Assembly: GCF_000485595.1 (NCBI RefSeq)
Contig: NW_014577119.1
Span: forward strand, 126,794-149,871
Origin: Priapulus caudatus
Lineage: Eukaryota; Priapulida; Priapulimorpha; Priapulimorphida; Priapulidae
Direction: 5' to 3'
DNA length: 23,078 nt
Every line of letters starts with the position of its first letter. Within the stretch, counting starts at the first letter, position 1. Shown piece by piece: positions 18,801 to 23,078 of the stretch. Below the pieces are notes generated by a model. It worked only from the letters and a program-made list of their open reading frames with translations. It searched no databases and was not told the DNA's origin. The translations under genes and the position numbers were made by a program.

Positions 18801-19380
18801 GTTCATCTCTTTAACGTAATCATATTTCAATGTGTCGATGATATAAGTTATGAAAAACTATATTGGCTACTGATATATTTTACAGATATATTTTACCGAT
18901 GTATTTTACAGAGGTTTGAGATGGGAAAGTTTAGCTGCCTGCATGCCGTTTTGGAAATCATTCAGACTGATAGACAGGTAATTATATTCTCTAATCATAT
19001 GGACCTAGAAGTGGCTCTGTGTTCGTGTGACTGAAATGTTGCTGTTTCTAATACCCTTATAAATCATATGTGGTTTATATTTGTACGTACATTTTCAATT
19101 ACCACTTAATACCTGCATAGAGTCATAGAACATATTAATTAGCTATCATTATTTTAAGATGAGTTATATTTTCGTTGTCAGTGCGCAAGTGAAATTTAAA
19201 ATTTGTCTGAATCTTGTCAGATAAGGTATTCAGGTAAGGTAGCATTGCATTTCTAGTTTGATTTTCATAATGTATTGTATTTCAGAAATGCCCTGCTGAG
19301 CTGCAGAGGGCTGCAGTAGAGTTTGTAGCTGCTTTATGGACTGGTAGACGGGAAACAGCCATGACTGTACTCAGAGAGAA
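448..19380 (+). CDS. NUP188: NUP188-like nucleoporin, partial, ten exons
   Basis: Ten exons join without a phase conflict: 448-606, 965-1070, 1183-1315, 1582-1664, 1977-2080, 3607-3856, 4437-4526, 4739-4852, 18912-18977 and 19286-19380, giving about 400 residues. The product resembles the middle to C-terminal helical-repeat part of vertebrate NUP188, a scaffold protein of the inner ring of the nuclear pore. Matches in the family's order include FHKWRYN, YTDAG, SPVEQ, IAQYVYHRYDP, LLKRVAV, ACLGSSAEAVRD, TQPGLIELFL, CLHAVLE and AALWTGRRE. The comparison is to the family as I remember it; no alignment was run. The 5' part lies before the window (exon 448 starts in mid-codon), and the last visible exon ends in phase 2 with its successor not found. 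Unusual points are a GC donor at 2081 and a 14 kb intron that contains an antisense gene. Confidence 0.88.
965..1070 (+). CDS. NUP188: NUP188 exon b
   Basis: The acceptor is tcattag and the donor is cag|gtaaaa. The reading continues from phase 2 and encodes GRSLERSTLGGIIAG, ECPCGEYAVTLAFL and QLLRQ. The G-x-YAVTLAFL-LL pattern fits NUP188/NUP205-type scaffold nucleoporins. It ends in phase 0. Confidence 0.78.
1183..1315 (+). CDS. NUP188: NUP188 exon c
   Basis: The acceptor is ccttgcag. The exon reads VIQGLWEQTN, then MFMMRDVFAGFHKWRYND and QKQLIG. The segment around HKWRYN is strongly reminiscent of vertebrate NUP188. The donor gttagc is weak, but the phase-1 junction to the exon at 1582 restores a glycine codon and keeps the frame. 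Confidence 0.85.
1582..1664 (+). CDS. NUP188: NUP188 exon d
   Basis: The acceptor is tcaacag and the donor is cag|gttagt. The exon reads QQCLEIFHNILTLEK and then SQQFTLQQ. This position corresponds to the CL-LE-IH-IL helix after the HKWRYN segment in the vertebrate protein. It ends in phase 0. Confidence 0.85.
1977..2080 (+). CDS. NUP188: NUP188 exon e, followed by a GC donor
   Basis: The acceptor is ctgtgtag. The exon reads VCCDGLLYTDAGNTLLSIVS, then VGVEEVQVALEQQT. The YTDAG-T---I---GV motif aligns with YTEAG-T---I---GV of vertebrate NUP188. The only nearby donor that keeps phase 2 into the exon at 3607 is caaacaag|gcaagg, a GC-AG type junction. It gives QQT-S-WVEGAG across the splice. Confidence 0.85.
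2081..2082 (+). promoter_or_regulatory. NUP188: Non-canonical GC splice donor
   Basis: The sequence ACAAG|GCAAGG matches the usual consensus of GC-AG donors (AG|GCAAG). GT dinucleotides nearby (after 2051, 2057, 2086 and 2098) would give phase 0 or 1, whereas the acceptor exon at 3607 needs phase 2. This is inferred from frame only. Confidence 0.72.
2451..2762. mobile_element. Non-autonomous DNA transposon (MITE), CAGGG termini
   Basis: The ends are inverted: CAGGGGTAGAAATGAAC at the left and, reversed, CAGGGTGCGAAATTAAC at the right. Both are flanked by CATATC (2445-2450 and 2763-2768), a probable target duplication of at least 6 bp. The inside repeats GGGAGTC/GACTCC motifs in both orientations (about 2487, 2507, 2526, 2697, 2713, 2731 and 2740). 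There is no coding capacity. The CAGGG termini recall hAT-type elements, but 6 bp is shorter than the usual 8-bp duplication. It lies inside the GC-AG intron of NUP188. Confidence 0.7.
2938..3397. repeat. 26-bp minisatellite of alternating purine-pyrimidine
   Basis: Tandem copies of a 26-bp unit, ACATTCACGTACGCATGC plus ACACACGC, are cleanest at about 3130-3320. Earlier copies are degenerate. The unit alternates purine and pyrimidine almost throughout except at ATTC, and ends in a (CA)n run. All long open frames here encode only His, Thr, Ala, Arg and Cys repeats and are not genes. Confidence 0.9.
3397..3480. repeat. CAA/CAG trinucleotide repeat
   Basis: A run of CAA units (about 3397-3421) grades into mixed CAA/CAG/TAA triplets. 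It is contiguous with the minisatellite to its left and has no gene signal. Confidence 0.85.
3607..3856 (+). CDS. NUP188: NUP188 exon f, GC-rich
   Basis: The acceptor is cgctccgcag and the donor is gtg|gtacgt. The exon reads WVEGAGVELIGLLRFALSVL, then SPVEQTLG, IAQYVYHRYDPRLPALATLL and LKRVAV. These match the vertebrate blocks SPLEQ-L, YIYH--DP-LP-LA and LLKRL in order. The exon is far richer in G, C and CpG than its neighbours. The PASGPQRR stretch is a low-complexity linker. Confidence 0.93.
3857..4436 (+). other. NUP188: NUP188 intron without identified elements
   Basis: This 580-bp intron has a T/G-biased part (about 3985-4135) with several dispersed GGTTAG words, then an AT-rich part. 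I see no gene, transposon end or structured RNA. Confidence 0.6.
4437..4526 (+). CDS. NUP188: NUP188 exon g
   Basis: The acceptor is tgcttgcag and the donor is gag|gtaagt. The exon reads VFPMSLLACLGSSAEAVRDV and then FVLRLQFPTE, exactly thirty codons in phase 0. It corresponds to the PMS-YACLG---A-RD-F-TRL block of vertebrate NUP188. Confidence 0.94.
4739..4852 (+). CDS. NUP188: NUP188 exon h
   Basis: The acceptor is cctcaccag and the donor is aag|gtaatg. It is 38 codons in phase 0 and includes DVRLKIAILEFLATCVKTQP, followed by GLIELFLSL. The ILEFL-----TQPGLIELFL motif is highly characteristic of NUP188. The following intron runs 14,059 bp to 18911. Confidence 0.95.
4853..5141. other. Start of the large intron, no gene seen
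   Basis: AT-rich sequence with a short (CA)n run near 4928-4955. I see no exon or transposon signal. The AT-rich stretch continues to the 3' end of the nested gene, about 5380. Confidence 0.5.
5142..5147 (-). terminator. Possible polyadenylation signal of the nested gene
   Basis: AATAAA on the minus strand lies about 235 bp past the stop codon at 5382. The region is AT-rich, so the word could occur by chance. It is the best-placed candidate I noticed. Confidence 0.35.
5382..5630 (-). CDS. EEP gene exon 7 (C-terminus)
   Basis: The acceptor is tctcctacag. The exon contains ITNWALMDWP, EECLDYIWYSHGNL, LQMPEREDIARH and IPSVIFPSDHISIQAVMQF, then stops with TGA. LDYIWYS and PSDH carry the last conserved Asp, Asp and His of the EEP fold. 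The length and the end right after the SDH strand are normal for the family. Confidence 0.94.
   Translation of the reverse strand: MGQEPRITNWALMDWPLSPELGIFEECLDYIWYSHGNLRSCAVLQMPEREDIARHSCIPSVIFPSDHISIQAVMQFVGLLYY
5382..8646 (-). CDS. EEP-family (Angel/PDE12/nocturnin/CCR4-like) nuclease, seven exons, nested in NUP188
   Basis: The exons in transcript order are 8646-8541, 7874-7763, 7669-7557, 7299-7025, 6471-6286, 5850-5776 and 5630-5382. They join with consistent phases into about 371 residues ending in TGA. EEP (Mg-dependent endonuclease/exonuclease/phosphatase) signatures occur in order: SYNVL (Asn33), CLQEV (Glu80), VANVH (Asn185, His187), CGDFNSTP (Asp226, Asn228), LDYIWYS (Asp318) and PSDHISI (Asp355, His356). 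All expected catalytic positions are kept. Relatives remove poly(A) or 2'-5' adenylate or act on NADPH. The YHDIHMY and GDFNS-P--P-Y-LV--G-LN patterns look most Angel-like, while the C-terminus resembles nocturnin/PDE12. An acidic insert (REDDDVDAEES, about 146-156) is unusual. The start ATG at 8646 is tentative because the frame stays open upstream to 8721. Confidence 0.85.
5776..5850 (-). CDS. EEP gene exon 6
   Basis: The acceptor is acttttcag and the donor is gtg|gtaagt. This short phase-0 exon of 25 codons reads ASKIMDIFAGAICHSAKVKS then AYETV. The KVKSAY end matches the L-SAY strand just before the C-terminal DYI-YS block. It has no usable start codon context of its own and is recognised by the splice sites. 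Confidence 0.85.
6286..6471 (-). CDS. EEP gene exon 5 (GDFNS motif)
   Basis: The acceptor is gtgttgtag. The exon reads IALSFRKMVEYAGG, then TYICCGDFNSTPFLPGYYLV and ends ARNAE before donor gtattg. CGDFNS-P is the central EEP catalytic motif. It is 62 codons in phase 0. Confidence 0.92.
6787..6956. mobile_element. 170-bp hAT-like MITE
   Basis: The left end CAGGGGCGGATCTGG and the reversed right end CAGGGGCGGATCCAGG form inverted termini of 12-13 bp. The direct repeat GACTA flanks both sides (6782-6786 and 6957-6961). The subterminal G and C runs are typical of the widespread CAGGGGCGGATCC family of invertebrates. It has no coding capacity. It sits in the intron between exons 5 and 4 of the nested gene. 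Confidence 0.8.
7025..7299 (-). CDS. EEP gene exon 4
   Basis: The acceptor cttcactag restores glycine and gives GQPICYKQQRFELV, the counterpart of the G-AI-YK--RFEL strand in Angel-like proteins. The middle is an acidic insert with REDDDVDAEES. It ends with LTVANVHTLWGELGFPEIQV and donor gtgggg. The VANVH motif supplies conserved Asn and His. Confidence 0.88.
7557..7669 (-). CDS. EEP gene exon 3 (catalytic Glu)
   Basis: The acceptor is gttgtcag and the donor is gtaagg. The exon reads SDIICLQEVSQEYYTTQLL, then GYAGVFHRRADDLG. CLQEV carries the metal-binding glutamate. It starts in phase 2 and ends in phase 1. Confidence 0.9.
7763..7874 (-). CDS. EEP gene exon 2
   Basis: The minus-strand acceptor is ggtctag and the donor is ag|gtgaga. 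The exon reads AEHALYHDIHMYEQT, then RPMNARHPLILAELLLHN. The RHPLIL-EL segment is the helix that precedes the catalytic CLQEV motif in EEP deadenylases. It starts in phase 1 and ends in phase 2. Confidence 0.85.
7915..8015. repeat. Two adjacent perfect hairpins sharing a core
   Basis: Hairpin one has 21-bp perfect arms at 7915-7935 and 7955-7975. Hairpin two has 14-bp perfect arms at 7977-7990 and 8002-8015. All four arms share TATCAAGAGC/GCTCTTGATA, and ATGCATA words flank the pair. It lies in the intron between exons 2 and 1 of the nested gene. Confidence 0.85.
8541..8646 (-). CDS. EEP gene exon 1 (start tentative)
   Basis: From ATG at 8646 (A at -3) it reads MIEDSPLSSRQLL and ends in FTVTSYNVL followed by donor gtatgg. 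SYNVL is the first conserved EEP motif. It ends in phase 1. The same frame is open to an in-frame TGA at 8722-8724, so a longer exon or an upstream exon joined near 8675 is possible. Confidence 0.65.
8737..8880. repeat. Cluster of direct and inverted repeats upstream of the nested gene
   Basis: GATTACTCCAAGGTCAG occurs twice in a row (8756-8772 and 8776-8792), and an inverted, nearly identical copy lies at about 8737-8756. CGTACAGACT is repeated at 8803 and 8867, bracketing two CG-rich palindromic words (GCGCGCGTCACACGCGCG and AGCGTGCGCT). The cluster sits just upstream of the first recognised exon of the minus-strand gene and could be promoter sequence or a small insertion. Confidence 0.6.
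8951..9597. mobile_element. hAT transposon relic with transposase C-terminus
   Basis: The left terminus CAGTGCCGGATTAA and the reversed right terminus CAGCGGCGGATTAAGG are inverted. Flanks TACCTACC (8943-8950) and TACCTACG (9598-9605) form an 8-bp target duplication with one mismatch, as expected for hAT. Around 9390-9530 the plus strand still reads QLTAQTERSFSQLQSCKN, then after stops LQRKELDSLCIIN. This resembles the ERSFS-L...LS-L-LLSIE dimerisation region of hAT transposases. The frame is broken by stops, so this is a dead, internally deleted copy. Confidence 0.78.
9390..9560 (+). pseudogene. hAT transposase C-terminal fragment, broken
   Basis: The decayed reading includes TERSFSQLQS, ELDSLCIIN and KQDILRS, separated by stop codons. 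The order matches the hAT C-terminal dimerisation domain. It is only a fragment and lacks the catalytic core. Confidence 0.6.
9777..10372. mobile_element. 596-bp MITE flanked by TA
   Basis: The left end CAGTAAAAACCGCGTATAAG and the reversed right end CAGTAAAAACCCGCGCGTAT, both running into AAGAACATAGA, form about 28-bp inverted termini with a short indel. TA flanks each side (9775-9776 and 10373-10374), as in Tc1/mariner-type insertions. An AT palindromic centre lies at about 10037-10088. I see no transposase frame, so it is non-autonomous. Confidence 0.82.
10850..11640. repeat. Pyrimidine-rich (CT)n / (CA)n tract
   Basis: Nearly 800 bp of degenerate CTCTCT, TCTCACACACA and CACACCAC words make the plus strand very poor in G. 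Open frames here are Ser/Leu/His repeats and are not genes. Confidence 0.9.
11640..12165. repeat. CA/CG-rich low-complexity tract
   Basis: The sequence grades from the CT tract into CACACG-, ACGCAC- and CGCACC-type words. It has long but compositionally driven open frames on both strands and no recognisable domain. Confidence 0.7.
12165..14035. repeat. Satellite-like array of two palindrome classes
   Basis: Class A is a palindrome TGATTTCGTTAACGAAATCA in many degenerate copies, separated by CTTGTAGACT- or CTACTGCG-type spacers, with a period of roughly 34-46 bp. Class B is a CG-rich inverted word, ACTTGGCGC...GCGCCAAGT followed by GCATGA. Its copies lie near 12165, 12450, 12680, 12973, 13294, 13514, 13738 and 14057, about 220-320 bp apart. 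Class B therefore marks a higher-order unit made of several class A units. No gene is apparent. Copies differ by substitutions and one-base indels. Confidence 0.85.
14036..15056. other. Unique-looking intronic sequence
   Basis: A CG-rich start (C-runs at 14065-14097, the last class B word) changes to ordinary mixed sequence. There is a small hairpin with 9-bp arms at 14656-14664 and 14681-14689. I see no exon, transposon end or RNA gene. Confidence 0.5.
15057..15162. repeat. Inverted repeat with 21-bp arms
   Basis: The arm AAACGCGCCTCAAGTGCTGTG (15057-15077) and its inverted partner at 15142-15162 match at 19 of 21 positions. A third, related copy, CGCCCAAGTGCTGTG, ends at 15950. Confidence 0.75.
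15142..15950. mobile_element. Possible DNA element with CACAGCACTTGGG ends
   Basis: CACAGCACTTGGG at 15142-15154 is inverted at 15938-15950, a perfect 13-bp match. CCTACGC precedes the left end with a 2-bp gap (15133-15139) and directly follows the right end (15951-15957), like a target duplication. The interior holds the long A tract and no gene. The extra copy at 15057 makes the boundaries uncertain. Confidence 0.45.
15582..15860. repeat. 280-bp A-rich homopolymer tract
   Basis: Almost pure A with scattered G, C and T. Lys-rich and Phe-rich frames here are artefacts of composition. It may be a decayed poly(A) or an assembly artefact of a shorter homopolymer. Confidence 0.9.
16140..16610. 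other. CpG-rich patch in an AT-rich intron
   Basis: CGATCGG, GCGACAT, CGATAAT, CGCGGCGATCG and similar words give many CpGs, unlike the flanks. Short open frames exist on both strands, but no domain or splice-bounded exon is recognisable. Confidence 0.5.
16663..16727. repeat. Hairpin with perfect 18-bp arms
   Basis: CTGAGAACAATATATACA at 16663-16680 is exactly reversed at 16710-16727, with a 29-nt AT loop. It could be a small MITE or a structured element in the NUP188 pre-mRNA. Confidence 0.8.
16783..16900. repeat. Short microsatellites (CTAT, CTA, GTT)
   Basis: There are ATCT/CTAT runs at about 16788-16818, CTACTT words after that, and a GTT run at about 16880-16900. Confidence 0.75.
17012..18126. 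repeat. Composite repeat with duplicated CATCC-rich unit
   Basis: It starts with CTAGCGGCATACTCGGCGTT and a GTTGCCCGGGG word, reminiscent of a common invertebrate dispersed repeat, and ends with AACAACTTTATATATATAGA. Inside, a unit is present twice (about 17077-17395 and 17396-17780). Each copy has an ATCTAACTATCT-type lead, a CATCC/CATCG minisatellite, a TAAAAATAA-type AT stretch and a closing GAGGTAGGTAA. The family cannot be named from sequence alone. Confidence 0.6.
18127..18911. other. End of the large intron
   Basis: Ordinary AT-rich sequence. A minus-strand frame at 18487-18227 reads SWSYGWGRVRINECIG and then EQEAVRELSQFVSTRISS before a stop. It has a protein-like composition but no family I recognise and no clear splice sites. 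A small hairpin (TTTCTGAAAG and CTTTCAGAAA) lies near 18544-18577. Confidence 0.4.
18912..18977 (+). CDS. NUP188: NUP188 exon i
   Basis: The acceptor is tattttacag and the donor is cag|gtaatt. The 22 codons in phase 0 include MGKFSCLHAVLEIIQTDRQ. This matches the CLHAVLE-I----Q-R segment that directly follows exon h in vertebrate NUP188, so the two are adjacent in the protein although 14 kb apart in the DNA. Confidence 0.92.
19286..19380 (+). CDS. NUP188: NUP188 exon j
   Basis: The acceptor is tgtatttcag and the donor is aa|gtaaga. The exon reads KCPAELQRAAVEFVAALWTG, then RRETAMTVLRE, matching CP--L-RAA--F--ALW-DRR--AM-VLR of the vertebrate protein. It ends in phase 2. I found no exon resembling the next family block in the remaining 3.7 kb. 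Confidence 0.92.
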
Positions 19381-19400
19381 GTAAGATGTCACTGTGCAGT

Positions 19401-19558
19401 GAAGGGTGAAAGAAGGGAAGAGGGAGAGGGAAAGTGAGGAAGAAGGAAAAAGAGAAAGCGTGACAGCGGTAGAAAGAAAGAGCGGGAGAGAGGAGGGATG
19501 GAGAAGAGAGAGAGAGAGAGAAATGATGGATGGAAGATGGAGAGGGAACGAGAGAGAG

Positions 19559-19607
<49 letters not shown>

Positions 19608-19870
19608 AGAGAAGGAAGAGTGAGGGGGAGAAATGGAGAAGAGAGAGAGAGAGAGAGAGAGTGAGGGGAGAAATGGAGAAGAGAGAGAGAGAGAGAGAGG
19701 GGTAGAGAAATAGGGAAGAGAGAGAGAGAGAGAGATAGGCGAAGAGAGGAGAGAGGGCGTGCGTCCCGGATAACCCACAGCAGAGGTCAGAGAGAGAGAG
19801 AGAGAGAGAGAGAAGCGAGAAGAAGAGAGAGAGCAAGATCAGATGGCAGAAGCAGATGAGAGAGTAGCGA
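19401..19870. repeat. Purine-rich (GA)n tract
   Basis: Long GAGAGA runs mixed with AGAAGAGGGA words begin about 20 bp after the exon j donor. Ser/Leu-rich and Arg/Glu-rich frames are compositional artefacts. It is complementary in sequence to the (CT)n tract at about 10.9-11.5 kb. Confidence 0.92.
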
Positions 19871-20634
19871 AGTGAGCAGAGAAGGAGAGTAGACAGCAGA
19901 ACTCGCATGATGAGATTCGAGTAATCGAGGCAAAGGTCGATCGGAAGCTAGAGGCAGCTCATCGCAGAGATCAAGCAGGACGGCTAGCATTATCATATGC
20001 TTGCTTTTACTGACGGTTGCGCAGTATTTATTTCATTGGCAAGAAGTCGGACGACTACTGCGCTACTTAATGTTAGATTCAGTTCAGTCAGTGAAAACAT
20101 GTGCGTCTGTACGCGACTGTGCTCGCAGAGATGTGACATGTGCTAAACAGAGGTGAACTGCGCTGTAACTTTCCCTGCACTTGAAAACTTTAGCCAAGTA
20201 CATTCAGACCCGGAGCCGGCTCTGGTATATATGTACGCTAGTTTGTTTTAATTCACTTCAGGTTATCGTCTTGGGGCTAGACAATGATAGTTTACATCCT
20301 GCCGGAATACTTCATGTTTCACTCAGAAATTTGATTTGAATAATATAATAGTACGATTCTGGTGATATGGATCTCTGGTATATTTTTGGTCGTCTTTCTG
20401 GAATATAATCATATTAGACATCTCAATCATTGATTTGTGGTTGTCCTTTGTAGGCAAGCTTTTAGTGAAACCACCTCTTATGAACAGGCAGCCTGTCCAT
20501 AAGGTCAATGCATCTTATTGGCATTGTCGTGAGTGGCCCGAGTAAGGTTTGAAGAGTGATCATATCAGTGTATACATTACGCTAATTTATGATCCAGTGC
20601 GCTATTCAGATAATGCGTTACTTTGCATACATAA
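19871..20634. other. No gene recognised
   Basis: Mixed sequence after the GA tract. I found neither an exon with a family match nor transposon termini. It is presumably NUP188 intron. Confidence 0.4.
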
Positions 20635-20811
20635 CTGGATAAGGAACCTAAGAGACTTCATGAAGACCTGATACAAAGGACAATCGATTGTCTTCGTGGT
20701 CAAGATTATTACAGAGCACAAGATGTGACGAGGCAGGCAAACCAAGATGATCGCAAGTCCATTACTTCTGTTGATGCGTGGCGAGACGTTTTTTTAATAT
20801 TGGCTCGGTAA
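20635..20811 (+). other. Unassigned open stretch, protein-like
   Basis: A 58-codon run between two stops reads LDKEPKRLHEDLIQRTIDCL, then RGQDYYRAQDVTRQANQDDR and AWRDVFLILAR. The amphipathic, charged composition looks protein-like. There is no ATG at the front, and no family is recognised. A run of this length is not rare by chance. It could be an exon (possible donor cg|gtaaca near 20808), a transposon fragment or coincidence. Confidence 0.25.
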
Positions 20812-21080
20812 CATGCTTTTCACATTCATCATCATGCCCACATGCGTTCCTCTGCATTTGTGATCCAACTCCGCTCTCTGTACTGATCGCAATCCTTCTT
20901 TTCTGTTTGTCTTTCCATTCCTGCTTTCTGGATCTATCCATCACATTTTGCAACTCTGACGAGTTCGCTGCCCATTCTTATCAGCTGTTACAATTCAGAC
21001 AGTCTTTGCAACGAATATCTGATTTTGAAGATTATTTCATTGCTCTGAAATGCTATAAAGGATTTTCGCTCTTCTGCTAG

Positions 21081-21117
21081 GAGGAAATTTCATTCCATGC
21101 AGAGCTGAAGGCTCACT
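21081..21117 (+). other. Possible small exon
   Basis: A good acceptor, tttcgctcttctgctag, ends at 21080, and a strong donor, gtgagt, starts near 21118. Together they bracket 37 bp that can read EEISFHAELKAH. No homologue is recognised and no neighbouring exon fits. Confidence 0.2.
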
Positions 21118-21697
21118 GTGAGTGATGATGCTTGAGTCGCTATCGTGCTCGTCTGTCAGATGACGCAAGCGGGTTGATGCTCACCAATTTCTCGAGCAGA
21201 TATCTCTGTCTCATGTCGTGGTCAATGGTAAAGTAGTGTTCTTCCTATTCATTTCCAAACAATTCAAATTTTTTGAGTTACTCCTGTCTAAGAAGATAAA
21301 GACACATCTTTATATTTTTTGATCAGTCTTGCAAACTCCTCAGTTTTGTATCTGTACGTCAAGGTTCATGTAACTATGTCGAATTCGTTAGCTGGAGCAT
21401 TGTTTTAGAATCTGATGCGCAACGATGGTATGCCCTTTTTTTTTTAATAGAAGGCTGCCTATCGATCATGGCGAGGTGGAATAGATTAAATTAATATAAG
21501 TGAATACCTAGACGCAACTATACTCGTCTGTCTGAATTTGACATTCTCTTTTTAATTGATTAAAAAAGTACAGTGTATATCTTATAATAGATGATAACAT
21601 ACGTTGTGCAGAATTATCCAGGGCAGCAGTCGTGATGGCAGCTCGCGCATCCCGCACGATATGTGTTGTCTCATCGAAACTACGGTGCTCATTCTAA

Positions 21698-21877
21698 GAT
21701 ACAGTGCTGCACTGCTCGCAACCATGCAACGGTGTGCGCAACCTCCCCAAGCGGATGGAACAGGAGGCGAGCCAACTGGTGGATCGCGATGCAGACTCTT
21801 ACGCCATACTGCTACAAATGCACGAGGCGATAAGCGAGTCTACACTAAGGAGAAAATTTAATCATAATGTAATATAA
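21698..21877 (+). other. Exon-like stretch, weakly cyclodeaminase-like
   Basis: A 59-codon open run contains VRNLPKRMEQEASQLVDRDA and then DSYAILLQMHEAIS. The EAS-LVD-DA-SY pattern resembles the EAS---LVDADAEAF helix of formiminotransferase-cyclodeaminase as I remember it. The match is short, the splice sites are unclear and the flanks in other frames give no support. Confidence 0.25.
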
Positions 21878-22903
21878 TCGTTAATTATATAATTAATTGT
21901 AAAACTATTATTAATTATTTAATTATTTATATATTGTTTTCTTTTAGCTTTATAGAGCTGAGTAATCAATCGTTTATTATAAGTTATTTCGGGATAAATA
22001 AAAAGAGGAAGTTGTGGATATGCTTTACTATACAGGAAGCGTGGCCATTTTATACATATTTATTCACTGGAGATAATACATGAATAGTCATTGATGTACT
22101 CTCTCGTCTGTGATGGCGTTTGATCATTTGGTCCTAATAAGCATGATGCGTTCACATCGATGATTCTATGTGTCTGTAAAAGCAATTGTCAGTTCAACAG
22201 GCATGTTTCTGTGGGGGAGTTAATAAATACGCATATTATAAGTAACATATAACATAAATATATAACTAATATACATTATTATATACATAATTATATACAT
22301 TATATAATGAGTGTATAAGCCCATCCCGTTGGTTGTCTTATTGTTGTCAAGCTGAGACGAGTGAACATCTGGTTTGCTGAATGACTGATAGCTAATAATA
22401 GTGTAGCAGGCTCGCACGTGTCGTATGTTTGCAGTGAACTCCATGCACCTCTGCTATCATGCTGCGCATGCATGCAGGGTAAGCCCTATGTGTTGTTTCA
22501 TTTGCGTAGTCACAGGCAGCGCTTTGGCTTTGCCTTTCATCCAAATATGTTAATTTACAAAACGTTGTGTCAAATTGTTTCAATCATTTCACATTGCATA
22601 TTCACCATTCAGCATTTCTATCCATCTCCAAGGTATAGTAATGCTATAGTCTTCTATCTCTGATAAAAAAAAAAAACTACCACAAGTCGAATAAGATGAG
22701 ATAATTTAAAACCCATACGAAATTACGCTTAATACCATCGCAATGGGATATGAGTTGTATATAAATGATGAAATAATTTATAAATTTAGTTTAATGTTAG
22801 ATATTACTATGAATATTCTTTTATTCTCATTTCACTTCGGACTCCTTCATCATTATAATCATAATTAATGAATGTATGTTATGATCCGACATATAGTGTG
22901 CTT

Positions 22904-23077
22904 TTACGTGGCAACGAATGTTCGTCGCTGTCTTTGCAGAGGTGTGACGTGAAGAACAGGTGGGAGGGCCATCATGGAGTGCTGCGGCGTTTGCCGCTGT
23001 GCCACAGCAGCTAGCCTTGCCAGCATGGTCTCACGAGACTCTGTGCTCCTCTGCTGGCGCCGTATATCGTCAAACCC
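22904..23077 (-). other. Possible last exon of a minus-strand gene, truncated by the window
   Basis: A 57-codon run enters from the right edge and ends in TAA at 22904-22906. It reads GFDDIRRQQRSTESRETMLA, then RLAAVAQRQTPQ and LPPVLHVTPLQRQRRTFVAT. It is GC-richer than its surroundings and protein-like, but no family is recognised. The plus strand is also open in one frame here. Confidence 0.3.
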
Positions 23078-23078
23078 C

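Noticed and set aside
19282-19908. 208-residue Ser/Leu-rich minus frame and its Arg/Glu-rich plus counterpart
   Set aside because: They are compositional products of the GA repeat, and the minus frame also runs antisense through a good NUP188 exon.
20762-21080. Opposed 63- and 100-residue frames
   Set aside because: Neither has a recognised domain or a supported splice context, and lengths like these occur by chance in 23 kb.

Overview
The window is genomic DNA of an animal, most likely a marine invertebrate; I cannot name the taxon. It is eukaryotic because its two recognisable proteins are split into short exons whose GT-AG junctions and phases agree (one junction is GC-AG). The intron-to-exon ratio is very high and the introns hold microsatellites, MITEs and a hAT relic. 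I see no bacterial operons, rRNA, tRNA or CRISPR.

Layout. Ten plus-strand exons between 448 and 19380 encode about 400 residues of the C-terminal half of a NUP188-type nucleoporin, a large inner-ring scaffold protein of the nuclear pore. The gene starts before the window, and its next exon was not found. Eight exons lie in 448-4852. A 14.06 kb intron (4853-18911) follows, then exons at 18912-18977 and 19286-19380.

Inside that intron, on the minus strand, is a seven-exon gene (5382 to about 8646) for a roughly 371-residue endonuclease/exonuclease/phosphatase (EEP) family protein related to the Angel/PDE12/nocturnin/CCR4 deadenylase group. All catalytic motifs are present and all six intron phases agree, so it looks functional. 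It is a nested antisense gene.

The rest of the large intron is repeats: a hAT relic with 8-bp target duplications (8951-9597), a TA-flanked MITE (9777-10372), a pyrimidine-rich tract (about 10850-11640), a CA/CG-rich tract (about 11640-12165), a double-palindrome satellite-like array (about 12165-14035), a 280-bp A tract (15582-15860), a CpG-rich patch (about 16140-16610) and a duplicated CATCC-rich unit (about 17077-17780). The GC-AG intron (2081-3606) carries a MITE and a 26-bp alternating purine-pyrimidine minisatellite.

Downstream of the last NUP188 exon (19381-23078) are a GA tract and a few exon-like open stretches that I could not assign. The most striking unexplained object is the 12.2-14.0 kb array, where two classes of palindrome alternate at two periods. 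Frequent small indels in the low-complexity regions may reflect old decay or unpolished long-read assembly; sequence alone cannot separate these.
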